From Okapia johnstoni (taxonomy: Eukaryota; Chordata; Mammalia; Artiodactyla; Giraffidae), in contig CM044311.1 of NCBI GenBank assembly GCA_024291935.2, positions 28,710,001 to 28,774,000 on the forward strand: a stretch of DNA of 64,000 nucleotides, read 5' to 3'. The stretch's first letter is position 1. Every line of letters starts with the position of its first letter. This document shows, piece after piece, positions 1 to 10,941 of this stretch. A program made the position numbers and the translations under genes. Under the pieces are notes generated by a model. That model made no database searches. It was given only the letters and a program-made list of their open reading frames with translations, and was not told the DNA's origin.

Positions 1-436
1 TGTGTACACCGGGAGCCAAGAGAAAGGAGCAGTATATCCACAAGAGACTGATCCAGACTTGCCTGTGTGTACAGGAGTCTCTGGTGGAGGCGTGGGTCAA
101 CATCAACCTGCTCTGGGGTCAAGGGCACTGAATTCAACAGTATGTGCCTAAGTCCTTGTGAAGGAGTACTACCATTACCACTATCATAGTTTGGCCTCAA
201 CCCAAACAACAGGGAGGGAACACAGCCCCATCCTTCAACAGGAAATTGGATTAAAGATTTACTGAGCATGGCCTGGCCCATCAGAACAAGACCCAGAATC
301 CCCCACACAGTCTCTCCTGTCAGGAAGTGTCCAGAAGTGTCTTATCTTCATCCATCAGAGGGCAAACAGGATGAAAACCACAATCACAGAAGCTAATCAA
401 ACAGATCGCATGGATCACAACCTTGTCTAACTCAAT
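1..436 (+). mobile_element. BovB (RTE LINE) 5' portion, partial
   Basis: Matches the 5' untranslated region of ruminant BovB as I know it, including the stretch where a run of A-rich sequence follows the 'catcagagggc' motif near 354. The element enters at the left window edge and stops abruptly near 436, long before the reverse-transcriptase region. BovB copies are normally truncated at the 5' end and keep the 3' end, so a copy with only its 5' part implies a later deletion or rearrangement. The exact breakpoint is uncertain by a few bases. Confidence 0.7.
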
Positions 437-446
437 ATTGTTCATA

Positions 447-655
447 AAGTGAGTTCGCTCAGTCGTGTCCGACTCTTTGAGACCCCATGGACTATAGCCC
501 ACCAGGCTCCTCCGTCCATGGGATTTTCCAGGCAAGAATACTCGAGTGGGTTGCCATTTCCTTCTTCAGGGGATCTTCCCAACCCAGGGATCATACCCAG
601 GTCTCCCGCCTTGTAGGCAGACACTATACCATCTGAGCCACCAGGGAAGTCTTTT
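447..655 (-). mobile_element. Bov-tA SINE
   Basis: Full-length tRNA-Glu-headed SINE: body (BovB-like tail) at the left, tRNA-derived head ending in the 'ccaccaggg' motif at the right, so it lies on the minus strand. It is flanked by a perfect 13-bp target-site duplication, aatattgttcata, at 434-446 and 656-668. It sits almost exactly on the break of the BovB 5' fragment. Confidence 0.93.
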
Positions 656-668
656 AATATTGTTCATA

Positions 669-1054
669 GAAGTCAGGATATCATAGGAGACATCTATGTG
701 TTCAAGAACATCAGAAAAGAGGGTTTGTGATTGATGCAAGCTTCTGATATGGAGGTAAGCATTTTTATTTCCTTTTCAGTGAGAGCTCATAGGCATTCTA
801 TAGTATTTGTTGAGCTTCTTCTATTTTTGCAGTTAATGAGAAAACAGATAATCAAATATAGCTCTAGACTTCAAGATTCTTACAGTTAGATAAGATATAT
901 TTGTATGGGCTAACACAATTTTTTTTTAAGTTTCTCATTTAACTGCTTTATAAACAAGGAAATTATGTGATATTAGCTATTCATAAAATGATAGGATTTG
1001 GGGGGCAGATTTGGGGCTTCATTACAGGTTTTTTTTTCCTTTTTACATTAAACA
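669..1054. other. AT-rich single-copy DNA
   Basis: No gene, RNA or recognisable repeat seen. Only short homopolymer T runs are present. Confidence 0.5.
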
Positions 1055-1200
1055 ATAAAAGACAGCTGTGCTTCATTTTCTCCTTCTGTAAAATGGGCAT
1101 TGTTATCATGCTTTATGTATTTTATCATAATCATTGTAAGGGTTAACTGAAGAAATACTTATAGAGCAAATATTAAGTATTAGGAACATATTAAGGACTC
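1055..1200 (+). mobile_element. MIR SINE remnant
   Basis: The segment shows the MIR core and downstream pattern: 'tctgtaaaatggg' near 1085, then a degenerate 'gggttaactgaa' region, and ends like 'gcacatattaag'. It is heavily diverged and without a tail, as expected for an ancient mammalian SINE. Confidence 0.55.
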
Positions 1201-2299
1201 AGTGTGAAAGTATCAGCAGCAGCATTGGTTCTCTGCTTTTTGGCAAAGATTGTACTTAGTGTTATAGTAGTTTAAATGAAAGAATGATAATGAAGAATAA
1301 AGAAAGCAGATTCTCATTCAGGTGGTAGAAAACCACACTACACCCTTGTAAAACTAGGCTGCTAGAGAAAGACAGTTTGGGTGTTAATTTTCTGCCCCTC
1401 ACTAACATTAGAATCATGGAAAATTTAGTTTTAATTTTTAAAGCTTCAGCTTTTTTCAGTTTATAATAATAAAACCTTTGCCCAAGTATGTGATGTACAC
1501 AAAATTGGTGTATTATTAATATGCAGTGTATGTTAGCTTTTATTTTACTATTACTCAAACAATTTAATAAAATTTGGCGAGTGGCTAGTTAGGTCAGTAC
1601 AGTCAGAGAAAATATATATTCAAACGACCTTGTACTATACACATAAAGTATAATCCTCAAATTTTAGTAACATTAAGGTTGGATTTTGCCAAGGCTATAA
1701 ATGAAATATTAAGTTGTCTTAATAACAACTAAAAATATTTTATTTTCTGTTTCTTTTTCATTTTACTTTCAGTTTTTTCGTCTTTTTTTAAAATAAGGAT
1801 CTCTCAATGAAATGTATTAATAAGAACTCTTTACTTTAAAAAGTTAATATAATTAGTGTTGAAATAATGCTAATAAGTAACATATAGTGATTATATAAAT
1901 ATTACACTAGATTTTTCTCTATTACAATTATTAAAAGATTGGAAAAGCTTGGTGTCTGTTGTGTTAATCTAACAGAAGCAGTGAGAACAGAATCTTATTT
2001 CATATTGCATTGCTCACTGCCAGCAAAGTGAATTACAATTGGAAATAGAATCCTAACCTCCCACTGTACAAAGGGAAATTCTGTATTGATAGATGCTAAC
2101 TTTGAGATATATATATATTTATATAATTTAAGATTTCCAGTGCTTTTAGAAATTAGAAGGCATGTATCATAATATATTGATATTAATTTAATAGTAAGGA
2201 AAAAATAGAAACAAGAAACAAAATATCCAGGTTCATTTTTTCTTCTTTGTTCTTTAAAGATCCAACAGACATACTTCAAAAGTTAGGGCATCTTAAATG
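1201..2299. other. AT-rich DNA, nothing recognised
   Basis: About 1.1 kb of A/T-rich sequence with stop codons in all frames apart from short spurious frames. No repeat family, splice-site cluster or CpG island was recognised. Confidence 0.45.
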
Positions 2300-2845
2300 T
2301 TAATATCTACTGCTACATAACAATGACTTCAAAACCTAGCAGCTTAAAAGAACACACATTTATTATTTCACAAAATTTGGGAGTGACTTAGTGGGTGGTT
2401 CTGGCTTAGGTCTTTCAGGTACTTGCCGTCAAGCTGTTGGCTAGGGCTGCAGTCTCATCTAGAGGCTTGAGTGGCATCAAGCTGCTTCTGATTTCATTCA
2501 CATGCTGCTGAGAGGCCCCACTTGCTCAGAGGCTGTTGCACTGAGAGTGCCACTTCTTCTCTGACTGTTGGCCAGTGGCCTCCTCAGTTCCCCGTCATAT
2601 TAGCTTCTCTAAGGGGCAGCTCACAACATAAAGTCTGGCTTTCCCTATAGTGAGTAATGCAAGAGAGAGAGAGGGCCACAGGGTTTTATATAACTCAGTC
2701 TTGCCAGTGACAAACCATCACTTTTACTGTATCCGATTGCTCATACATACCAACTCTGGTATGAAGTGAGAGGAGACATTACAGGATTGTGAGTAGCAGG
2801 AGGCAGGAACCTTGGGGAGCCATGTTGGAGACCAAGGAAAAGTTG
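2300..2845 (-). mobile_element. MLT1-like (ERVL-MaLR) solo LTR
   Basis: Reads in antisense like the MLT1 group of mammalian MaLR LTRs: a 'ctacataacaa ... cctagcagcttaaaa' start, a middle section with 'cacatgctgctgag', and an end with 'ggattgtgagtagcaggagg' and 'gagccatgttggag'. No internal retroviral region adjoins it, so it is a solo LTR fossil. Subfamily not assigned. Confidence 0.6.
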
Positions 2846-3849
2846 TTCCCCTTACTTGCTGACAGAGAGAGTTGCTACCCTGCTTTACGTAAGGCTTTTG
2901 GGTCTATATGCCCTGCTCTGGATGGTGATGTCTGTAAGACTAGCCTGTAAATTCAGTAAGTCCTTACCCTGTTGATTACTTGGTAAAACAGTAAAAGTTC
3001 TGGTCTTAGCAGATGTTTGCTTATTTTTTTTCCATGACTTTCTCCACAGAGCCCTTTAGTCTGCTTGGAGCACCCTTCAAGGTTCTGAATCTCTCTACAA
3101 AGCAGGTTGAAAGGAGGCCTCATTGAGGAAATTTATATAAGGTAGTAGAATTCATTTTGTATCATCTCACCTCTAGAGTTCATGCTTACATAGCTATTCA
3201 TCTGCATCCAAGGCTGAATGGAAAACAATTATTTCAGTTTAGGACTCCTCACATCTCTTTTGTGAACAAAAGAGGAATTGGCTAAAACTGGGATCATTTC
3301 CAATAGACTGTTATAGGAAGGTCACAGTTGGATTATCTCTGCTACCAGCTGACATGTATAATAAGATTTGAAGACTAGATGAAAATAGAAAGCTTAACAT
3401 ATCAATTAGTGGTTTATTAAACTGGTCATCCTTGGCTGGAGGAATTTTGTTTCATTTAAATTGCATATATTTTTCACTCAGACAGATGAATGAAAGAGTA
3501 TTTAGGCTTTACTCCTGTTTTGACCAGATTTTTTTTTTTTTTTTTTTTTTGTATAGTTGATTCTGGGCATCTGATGAATGGCAGGCAAGCCACAACCCCA
3601 AGGTCTCTTTCCAGGAACTGCCTTATTTTCTCTTTTCATATGTTTTTTAGCCTGCATTTTGAAGTTGAGCTTAAGTGTTTATACAAATATGTGAATGGAG
3701 TGATGATTTCTTTATCCACTGCCATAAGCTGTGGATGGCTTGAGGAGAGTAGCAGCAAAGAGTGTAGCCTTGCTCTGAAGAGTGGGGATACTCTTTCAAC
3801 TTAATTAATCACATGGGGTGGATTTTATTACTGTTTTCAAGCATGTGCT
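2846..3849. other. Single-copy DNA with a T22 tract
   Basis: No gene or identified repeat. A 22-base T run lies at 3529-3550. It could be the remnant poly(A) of a minus-strand retroelement, but the sequence to its right (3551 on) matched no family I know. Confidence 0.4.
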
Positions 3850-4114
3850 CCATTCTGAAAAGGTATACATCCATTCCTTTTGCCATCTGACTGTCAGTGC
3901 CTTCTACTAGGCAGAATATACTTGCCACGTCATTGTTAAGCTTGACCAAGTGACTTTGCACACTTGCAGAAACAGCTTTTCATCAACCTGAATCCTAGAA
4001 TAAGACATATGGAAGAGAGCTGAGCAGAGTTGTAGTAACTCAGACCTGTGAATGAGAAATGTATGTCTATTGTTGCAAGCTGTTTAGATTTAGAGTTGTT
4101 TTTTCCTTATAACC
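3850..4114 (+). mobile_element. Ancient LTR-like repeat, family unassigned
   Basis: Has a 'ctaggcagaatatact' motif and 'gaccaagtgactttg' near 3905-3957, then ends with a 'ttgttgcaagctgtttagat' type section. The layout resembles an old mammalian LTR-like interspersed repeat that I also suspect at 22150-22580 and 41555-41895. It is too diverged to name. Confidence 0.3.
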
Positions 4115-4124
4115 AAAGCTGATT

Positions 4125-4348
4125 GTTGTTATTGTTGTTCAGTCGCTAAGTCATGCCTCACTCTTTGTGACCCCATGGACTGCAGCATGCCAGGTGTACC
4201 TGTCCTTCACTATCTGCTGGAGTCTGCTCAAGCTCATATCCATTGATTCGGTTATGACATCCAACTGTCTCATTCTCTGTCATCCCCTTCTCCTGCTCTC
4301 AGTCTTTCCCAGAGTCAGGGTGCTTTCCAGTGGGTCAGCTCTTTGACT
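4125..4348 (-). mobile_element. BovB 3' end
   Basis: Minus-strand BovB tail beginning with a (gtt)n tail and 'cagtcgctaagtcatg', running through the 'ctcattctctgtcatcccc' region. It is 5'-truncated after about 220 bp. Flanked by a perfect 10-bp duplication, aaagctgatt, at 4115-4124 and 4349-4358, so it is an independent insertion. Confidence 0.9.
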
Positions 4349-4361
4349 AAAGCTGATTAGT

Positions 4362-4437
4362 ACACTATTGGACAGAGGAGCTTGGTGGGCTACAGTCCAT
4401 GGGGTTGCAAGAGTCGGACATGACTTAGTGACTAAAT
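4362..4437 (+). mobile_element. Bov-tA/BovB 3' tail fragment
   Basis: Short 3'-terminal piece ('ggctacagtccatgggg', then 'gtcggacatgactta') in plus orientation, only about 14 bp from the minus-strand BovB tail. Together they form a short inverted pair of tail sequences. Confidence 0.75.
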
Positions 4438-4565
4438 CACTGCCATCTCTACATAATGGATGATCAATAGGCTAGATGGTGGTGAGCAGCTTAAGTTAAA
4501 AAAGAGAAGTGTGGTATATGTCATAAAGGTTTGACATCAGAAGGTTCGCAGCAAAATGACTTAGC

Positions 4566-4731
4566 ATGCACACACAGGTCTTAGTTACTGTGTGTAGGCT
4601 TCTCTTGCTGCAGTGCTCGGGCTCAGTTCCCCTGTGGTATATAAGATCCTGGTTCCCCAACCATGGATCAAACCTGTGTCCCCTGCAGTGGAAGGCAGAT
4701 TCTTAACCACTGTACCTCCAGGAAAGTCCCA
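4566..4731 (-). mobile_element. CHR-type tRNA-Glu SINE
   Basis: Antisense copy of the cetartiodactyl CHR SINE group: body with 'gctcgggctcagttcccc', then the tRNA head with 'ggatcaaacctgtgtccc' and 'ttcttaaccactg', ending 'aaagtccc'. It lacks the Bov-A body. Identification is from memory of the family. Confidence 0.8.
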
Positions 4732-4758
4732 TGACTATTGTTATTTCTCAGATATACA

Positions 4759-4780
4759 TATAGATAGATAGATAGATAGA
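4759..4780. repeat. (GATA)n microsatellite
   Basis: About five perfect tetranucleotide units, preceded by an impure 'atatacatata' stretch. Confidence 0.9.
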
Positions 4781-5551
4781 GCGGCAATAAATTTAACTCA
4801 TCTATTGTTATTCTATCTTCCCCCTTTCTAAATAACAAAAGGTGAAAAGAAACACTTAGGGGCCTTATCAGATTGAGTGCTTCTTAGAAAGTTCTGATTT
4901 CTGGCAAGGAAATCTTATCAAATTTTGCTTTCATCATTCACCTGTTTAGAAACTCTGTCTTCCCTTATCTCCTGTTCATCAATTCAACATCTATTGCATA
5001 GTTGCCAGCTTTTCTGTAATGTGATTTCAAGATTTGTGTTAGGACTTCCAGGGTGAAGACATGGAAGTCTCCAGTGAATAGAAGAGTAGGAAGTGACAGG
5101 AAGAACACAAGAGAGAATCTGAATTCTGGAGGCCATAAGGTAATCTTGCTCTCTTTTAAGGAGGCAACCCAGTCATTTTACATCTAAAACTACTTGCCTA
5201 TCTGTCATACACATAAGTGATAGAGCTGACGTTAACTTCAGGTATGCGTTACTATAAAGTAATTTAAAGCCTTTACTATTACCTGATATTGGAGAGAACA
5301 AGAGTTTACCATACTTGGCAAAACATGCCAGATATCCTCCAAACTCCAAGATACTGATCTAAATTGTTCTAACATCTAGAACACTGTTAGTTTTGTAGGC
5401 TGATTCCAAAGGCAGACGTTCACTATTCTGCTTACTTGAATCATTTGAGATAAACCTTAGAATGGATATTCTAGTAGTATGTGAAAAGTTTGATAATTAC
5501 TTAATTTTCTCCATTCTTGGTTATTATCATTACTTCTCTTGCCCTGTAGAT
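4781..5551. other. Single-copy DNA
   Basis: No gene or repeat identified in this 770-bp interval. Confidence 0.4.
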
Positions 5552-7378
5552 ACGTTGTTGTTCAGTTGCTCAGTTGTGTCCAACTCTTTGCAGCCCCATG
5601 GACTGCAGCACACCAGCCCTCCCTTATCCCTCATCATCTCCTGGAGTTTGCCCAAGTTCATGTTCGTTGCATCGGTGATCCATCTAGCCATCTCATCCTC
5701 TGATGCCCTCTTCTCCTTCTGCCCTCAATCTTCCCAGGATCAGAGACTTTTCCAATGAGTTGTCTGTTTGCATTAGATGACCAGAATACTGGAGTGTTAG
5801 CTTCAGCATCAGTCCTTCCAGTGAATATTCAGGGTTGATCTCCCTTAAGATGGATTGGTTTGATCTCCTTGCTGTCCGAAGGACTTCAGGAGTCTTCTCC
5901 AGCACCACAGTTCGAAGGCATCAATTCCTTGGCGTTCTGCCTTCTTTATGGTACAGTTCTCACAACCGTACTTGACCACTGGGAAGACCACAGTCTTGAC
6001 TATATGGACCTTTGTCGGCAGAGTAATGATTCTGCTTTTCAACACACTGTCTAGGTTTGTCATCGCTTTCCTGCAAAGAAGCAATTGTCTTCTGATTTCA
6101 GGGCTGCAGTCAACGTCCGCAGTGATTTTGGAGCCTGAGAAGAGGAAATCTATCACTACTTCCACCTTTTCCCCTTCTATTTGCCATACAATAATGGGGC
6201 CAGATGCCATGATCTTAGTTTTTTTAATAGTTAGTCCTAAGCTGGCTCTTTCACTCTCCTCCTTCACCCTCATCAAGAGGCTGTTTAGTTCCTCTTCACT
6301 CTCTGCCATTAGAGTGGTATCATCCACATATCTGAGGTTTTTGATGTTTCTCCTGCCTATCTTGTTTCCAGCTTGTAACTCATCCAGCCTGGCATTTCTT
6401 ATCGTGTGCTCAGCATATAGGTTAAACAAACAGGGTGACAGGAGACAGCCCTATCAAGCTCATTTCTCAGTCTTGAACCAATCAGTTGTTTCATATACGG
6501 TTCTAACTGCTGCTTCTTGACCCACATACAGGTTTCTCAGAAGAGAGGTAAGATGGTCTGGCATTACCATCTCTCTAAGAGCTTTCCACAGTTTGTCATG
6601 ATCCACACAGTCAAAAGCTTTAGTGTAGCTGATGAAACCCAGATATATGTTTTTCTGAAATTCCCTCGCTTTCTCTGTAATCCAGCAAATGTTGGCAATT
6701 TGATCCCTAGTTCCTCTTCCTTTTATAAACCCAGATTGGATATCTGGAAGTTCTTGGTTCACATAATGTTGAAGCCCAGTATGCAAGATTTTAAGCATGA
6801 CTTTACTAGTGTGGGAGGTGAGTTCAATTGTCCTATGATTAGCACATTCTTTCGTACTACCCTTCCGTTCTTGGGGATTGGGATGAGGATTGATCTTTTC
6901 CAGTTCTGTGGCCACTGCTGGGCCTGCCAGATTTGCTGACATAATGAATGCAAAACTTCAGTGGCATCATCCTTTAGGGATTTGAATAGTTCTGCTGGAA
7001 TTTCATTGTATGCACTAGCTTTATTAACAACAGTGCTTCTGAAGGCCCACTTGACTTCACACTCCAGAATGTCTGGCACTGGATGACTAATCACACCTTC
7101 ATAGTAATCTGGATCATTAAGATCTTTTTTATACAATTCTTCCATGTAGTCTTTCCATCCCTTCTTGATCTCTTCAGTGTCTACTAGGTCTCTGCCATTT
7201 TTATCCTTTATTGTGCCTATCTTTGGGCAAAATGCTCCCTTGAATGTTTCCATTTTCCCCGAAGAGATCTCTAGTCTTTCCCCTTATGTTTTTTTCTTCT
7301 ATTATGGAGCATTGTTCATTGAAGAAGGCCTTCTTGTCTCTTCTAGCTATTTTTTGGAACTCAGCATTTAACTGGAGT
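5552..7378 (-). mobile_element. BovB LINE, 5'-truncated, about 1.8 kb
   Basis: The longest BovB in the window. The 3' terminus, with its gttgttgttcag tail, is at the left. The sequence runs leftward from the region upstream of the reverse-transcriptase domain through the RT and the C-terminal region. It is visibly more diverged than the copies at 31750 and 36331 and contains several frame breaks. No clear target-site duplication was found. Confidence 0.93.
5693..7253 (-). pseudogene. BovB ORF2 reverse-transcriptase remnant
   Basis: Translating the minus strand gives at least three frame-shifted blocks. The first (about 7253 down to 6760) carries the 'PDILECEVKWAF' and 'CQQIWQAQQWPQNWKRS' motifs. 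The second (about 6740 to 6460) carries 'GFIKGRGTRDQIANICW' and the motif-A stretch 'SYTKAFDCVDHDKLWKAL'. The third (6429 to 5845) carries the palm motif YVDD (codons at 6319-6330), 'VVFPVVKYGCEN' and 'ELWCWRRLL'. In family members the enzyme copies BovB RNA into target DNA. Here it cannot be made because of the frame breaks. The fourth palm residue context is YVDD, where other copies show YADD. Confidence 0.88.
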
Positions 7379-7680
7379 TAAGTCTAGTCAAAATGAGATA
7401 AGAAAATGTACCTTAGTCTATTTCAGACTTCGAGATGGCAAAGTTGAGCAGTCTATATTCTGCTTTCCAAAATGATCCGGGGTCAAGAGTAGTGGTGATA
7501 ACAAGGAGATGCCAGATTAGAGACAGGGAGTGACTTCTCAGGAGAATAAGGTCTAAGGGCAAATATACCAGGAACACACGAGATAAGAGTAGGAGTTTTC
7601 TGGGAATTGAGATGAGTAAAGGGCATGAGATGATCACAGAGTTTGGAGAAAGTCCCCCAGATTTGTTTATTTTCCCCCTT
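7379..7680. other. Single-copy DNA
   Basis: About 300 bp between BovB and an L1; no feature recognised. Confidence 0.4.
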
Positions 7681-8066
7681 CAAGTTTTATTGAAATATAA
7701 TTTGCATATGATAAAATGCACTCATTTTAAGTGCACAGTACGATGAGTTTGAACAAATGTATAAATCATATACACCACCGAAATCAAGGCAAAGAATACT
7801 TCCATCACCCCCCTCAAAGCAGCCATGTATCCTTTTCATTCAATTTCTCTTATCCCTTGCCCCAAGCAACCAATGATTTATTTCTTACAGTAAAGTAGCT
7901 TTTCCTTTTCTGGAATTCATATAAATGAAATTATAATATATGCAATCTTTTGTGCTTATCTTTTGCTCAGCATATTTTTGAAATTCTTCTATGTGTTTGC
8001 TACATTCATAGCTTATTCTTTATTTTGCTCTAGACTTTTATTTTGTTGCATGATATACCACCATCT

Positions 8067-8254
8067 GTAGGCTACAGTCCATGGGGTCGCTAAGAGTCGA
8101 ACACAACTGAGCAACTTTACTTTCACTTTTCCCTTTCATGCACTGGAGAAGGAAACGGCAATTCACTCCAGTATTCTTGCCTGGAGAATCCCAGGGATGA
8201 CGGAGCCTGTTGGGCACAGAGTCGGACACGACTGAAGTGACTTAGCAGCAGCAG
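8067..8254 (+). mobile_element. Bov-A2 SINE, 5'-truncated
   Basis: Two Bov-A units in head-to-tail order, linked by the 'ttcacttttccctttcatgc' linker and ending in 'cttagcagcagcag', which is the Bov-A2 terminal signature. The first unit is truncated to its last about 55 bp. It lies inside the L1 at 7681. Confidence 0.88.
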
Positions 8255-8547
8255 TGTGTATATTTACCTGCGATTAGACATCTTGGTTGTTTATAGTTTT
8301 TGGAAACCGTGAAAATAAAGCTGCTTATGAACATTCAGGAGCAAGTCCTTATGGACATACATTTTCATTTCTGTTAGACAAAAGCCTCAGAGTGGGATTT
8401 CTGGGTCACATAATAGGCCTATCTTTAACTTTTTAAGAAATTCTCAAACTGTTTTCCAAGCTAGTTGTATCATTTTATGTTCCTACTAGCAGTGTAGAAG
8501 AATTCCAGTTGCTCTGTATCTTCTTTATCACTTGGTATTGTCTTTTT

Positions 8548-8753
8548 GGGCTTCCCTCGTGGCTCACATAGTAAAGAATCTGTCTGTGATGCAGGAGTCC
8601 CAGGTTCGATCCCCGGGTCGGGGAGATCCCCTGGGGAAAGAAATGGTAACCCCTTCAGTATTCTTGCCTGGAGAAGTCAATGGACAGAGGAGTCTGGTGG
8701 TTCACACTCCATGGAGTCACAAAGAGTCAGAAACGACTGAGTGACTAACACAC
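8548..8753 (+). mobile_element. Bov-tA SINE
   Basis: Complete plus-strand copy from 'gggcttccctcgtggctc' to 'gactgagtgactaac'. It interrupts the same L1. The flanks, ttgtctttt before and ttgttgtttt after, suggest an imperfect duplication. Confidence 0.9.
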
Positions 8754-9642
8754 ATTGTTGTTTTAATTAAGACATTCTAGTCAGTTTATGGGATGTGAGT
8801 CAACATTAAACATCATTTTTGTGTGATTGTTGGCCATTTATCTTCTTTTGTAAAGTGTTTTTCAAATCTTTTGGACATTGTGAATTTTGTGTGTATATAT
8901 GTGTTGCTGTTTTAAGAACTTTGTGTTTATTTGGTAGCATCTCTTTTCATTTCTTAACAGCTTTTATTGAATAGAACTTTTTATTTTAAATGGTCAATAT
9001 ATCCACATATATCAACATTTGATTATAGTTCATGTATGCGTCCTTTAATTTCTCTGGCAATGTTTTATAGTTTTCAGTGTGAAGGTCTTATATTTCTTTT
9101 GGAAGATTTTTCCCTAATTATTTCATATTTTTGGGTGGTGTACTGGTATAATTTTTTTATTTTCCTAGTTGTTCATTTCTAGCTACATAAATGCAGTTTA
9201 TATTTATATATATTGTCCTTTTATCCTGAATCTTTGTTAAATTTATTTATTATCTTTTTAGGTGATTCCTCAGGACTTTCTGCACAGATGAATATGTTGT
9301 TTGTAGATAGACAGCTATATGTCTTACATTTTTGTACTTATTAGAACTTACAGTACAATGTTGAAGTAGTCAGAGGGTACAAAATATAAAGTCCTTAAAA
9401 AATGTCCTTCCCTTCTTCTGGTCTCATGGGAAAAGCACATAGTTTTCTCCATTAATATGATGTTTGCTATAAGCTTTTTAGAATCCTTTTATTGGGTTGA
9501 GTAAATTCCTTGTTTGCTGAGAGTTTATTATTATTATTATGTATGTGTGTTGGATTTTGTCAAATGATGTTTCTGCATCTATTCAGGTGCTTTTTCTCCT
9601 ATTACATTATATTTCCTTCTTTTTATGACTGGGTCATATTCC

Positions 9643-9644
<2 letters not shown>

Positions 9645-9680
<36 letters not shown>
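9645..9680. repeat. (TG)18 microsatellite
   Basis: Perfect dinucleotide run of 18 units inside antisense L1, at the position where L1 ORF2 normally carries a short TATATG-type stretch. It probably expanded from that seed. Long enough to be polymorphic. Confidence 0.97.
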
Positions 9681-9685
<5 letters not shown>

Positions 9686-9996
9686 ATATATGCCACATCT
9701 TCTTTGTCCATTCATCTGTCAGTGTTCATTTAGATTGCTTCCATACATGACAATTGTAAATAATGCTGCTATGAACATTGGGATGCATGTATCTTTTCAA
9801 ATTAGGGTTTTTTTTTTTTTTTTGGATATATACCCAGGAGCGAAATTGCTGTGTTTTGTGGTAGTTCTACTACTTTCAGTTTTTTGAGAAAATTTCGTAC
9901 TGTTTTTCACAGTAGCTTCACCAATTTACATTCCTACCAACAGTATACGAGGGTTCCCTTTCCTCCATATCCTTGCCAAAATTTGTTGTGTTCTTT

Positions 9997-10228
9997 TTTT
10001 TCTCTTTAATCGAAGGATAATTGCTTCACAATATTGTGTTGGTGTCTGCCATACATCAACAATGAATCAGCCGTAGGTATACATGTCTCCTCCCTCTTGA
10101 ACCTCCCTCCCACCTCCCACTCCATGCTCCCCTCTAGGCTGTTACAGAGCCTCGGTTTGAGTTCCCTGAGTCATACAGCAGATTCCCACTGGCTATCTAT
10201 TTTACATATGGTAGTGTATATGTTTCCA
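9997..10228 (-). mobile_element. Ruminant L1 3' end, 232 bp
   Basis: Starts with a T-rich tail, then 'aaggataattgcttcacaa', 'gccatacatcaac' and 'gaatcagccgtaggtatac', the antisense 3' end of ruminant L1. Flanked by a perfect 11-bp duplication, ttgtgttcttt, at 9986-9996 and 10229-10239. A clean, severely 5'-truncated insertion into an older L1. Confidence 0.9.
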
Positions 10229-10439
10229 TTGTGTTCTTTGTGCTGATTGCCATTCTGATGAGTGTGAGGTGGTATCTCATTGTCTCTTTGATTTTCATTT
10301 CCCTGATGATTATTGGTATTGAACATCTTTTCATGTGCCTGTGGTCTATGTTTAAGACTATCTTAAAGTTAAAAATGAGGACACTTTTATATTTATTCTC
10401 ATTAATCATTTTTAGTGTTCTTCATTCTTTTGTATAGAT

Positions 10440-10930
10440 TCAAGTTTCAATCTGGTATAAATTTTCTGTGCTCCTTAAATTGCCTTTAACATTCCTTTAG
10501 TGCAGATCTACCTGTGGAAAATTTTTGAAGCACGTGTTTATCTGGATTCCTTTTTTAAAATTAATTAATTTATTTGAATTGCAGGATAATTACAATATTG
10601 TGATGGTTTTTGCTATACATCAATATAAATGGGCTACAGTATGCATGTGTCCCCTCCATCCTGAACCCCCTCTTACTTCCCTCCCGACCCTATCCTCCAG
10701 GTTATTACAGTACACAGACTTTGGGTGCCTTGCATCATCAAATGTGCACTCGTTATCTATTTTGCATATAGTAATGTATATGTTTCAATGCTATTCTCTC
10801 AAATCATCCCACCCTCTCCTTCTCCTACTGAGTCCAAAAGTCTGTTCTTTACCTTTGTCTCTTTGCTGCCCTGCATGTAGGATAGTGGATTCTTTATTTC
10901 ACTTTTTTCAAAGGGTATTTATACTGTGAC
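10440..10930 (-). mobile_element. L1 ORF1-region antisense fragment, interrupted
   Basis: 'caatctggtataaattttc', 'cattcctttagtgcagatct' and, after the insert, 'tctttatttcacttttttcaaa' match the antisense of the L1M/HAL1 ORF1 C-terminal region as I know it. The two sides join across the young L1 insert at 10553-10885. Confidence 0.55.
10553..10885 (-). mobile_element. Ruminant L1 3' end, 333 bp
   Basis: Same 3' end family as 9997-10228 but longer, reaching 'ctctgtctctttgctgccctgc'-type sequence. Flanked by tggattcctt (10543-10552) and tggattcttt (10886-10895), a 10-bp duplication with one mismatch. Confidence 0.88.
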
Positions 10931-10941
10931 TCGGGGTTTTA

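Larger units (their letters stand above)
7681..9617 (-). mobile_element. L1 3' UTR and ORF2 remnant, interrupted
   Basis: Antisense of a mammalian L1: it starts with 'ttttattgaaatataatttgc' and passes the antisense of the well-known 3' region ('ggaattcatataaatgaa', 'ctgcttatgaacattc', 'cctactagcagtgta'). After about 8757 it continues into antisense ORF2 ('ggcaatgttttatagttttcagtgt', 'ggattttgtcaaatgatg'). Two Bov SINEs (8067 and 8548) were inserted later. All coding capacity is lost. Confidence 0.75.
9618..10440 (-). mobile_element. Second L1 ORF2 3' fragment, interrupted
   Basis: Antisense L1 starting at 'ttatgactgggtcatattccattg' and continuing with 'ttcatctgtcag', 'aataatgctgctatgaacattggg', 'ccaatttacattcctaccaac' and, after the insert at 9997-10228, 'gccattctgatgagtgtgaggt' and 'gaacatcttttcatgtg'. 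The order is collinear with ORF2 3' sequence, so the two parts are one element split by a younger L1. Confidence 0.8.

Noticed and set aside
3529..3550. T22 run as a minus-strand SINE or L1 tail
   Set aside because: The adjoining right-hand sequence matches no retroelement that I know and no duplication was found, so it is left as a homopolymer.
5948..6520. 190-codon plus-strand frame
   Set aside because: It is the antisense shadow of BovB ORF2; other BovB copies show the same kind of antisense frame.
8548..8620. tRNA gene in the heads of Bov-tA/CHR SINEs
   Set aside because: The heads derive from tRNA-Glu but lack a proper cloverleaf and anticodon context and recur throughout the window as SINE parts.
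9510..9887. 125-codon plus frame with a Val-Cys repeat
   Set aside because: It is antisense L1 with a (TG)18 run; no gene signal.
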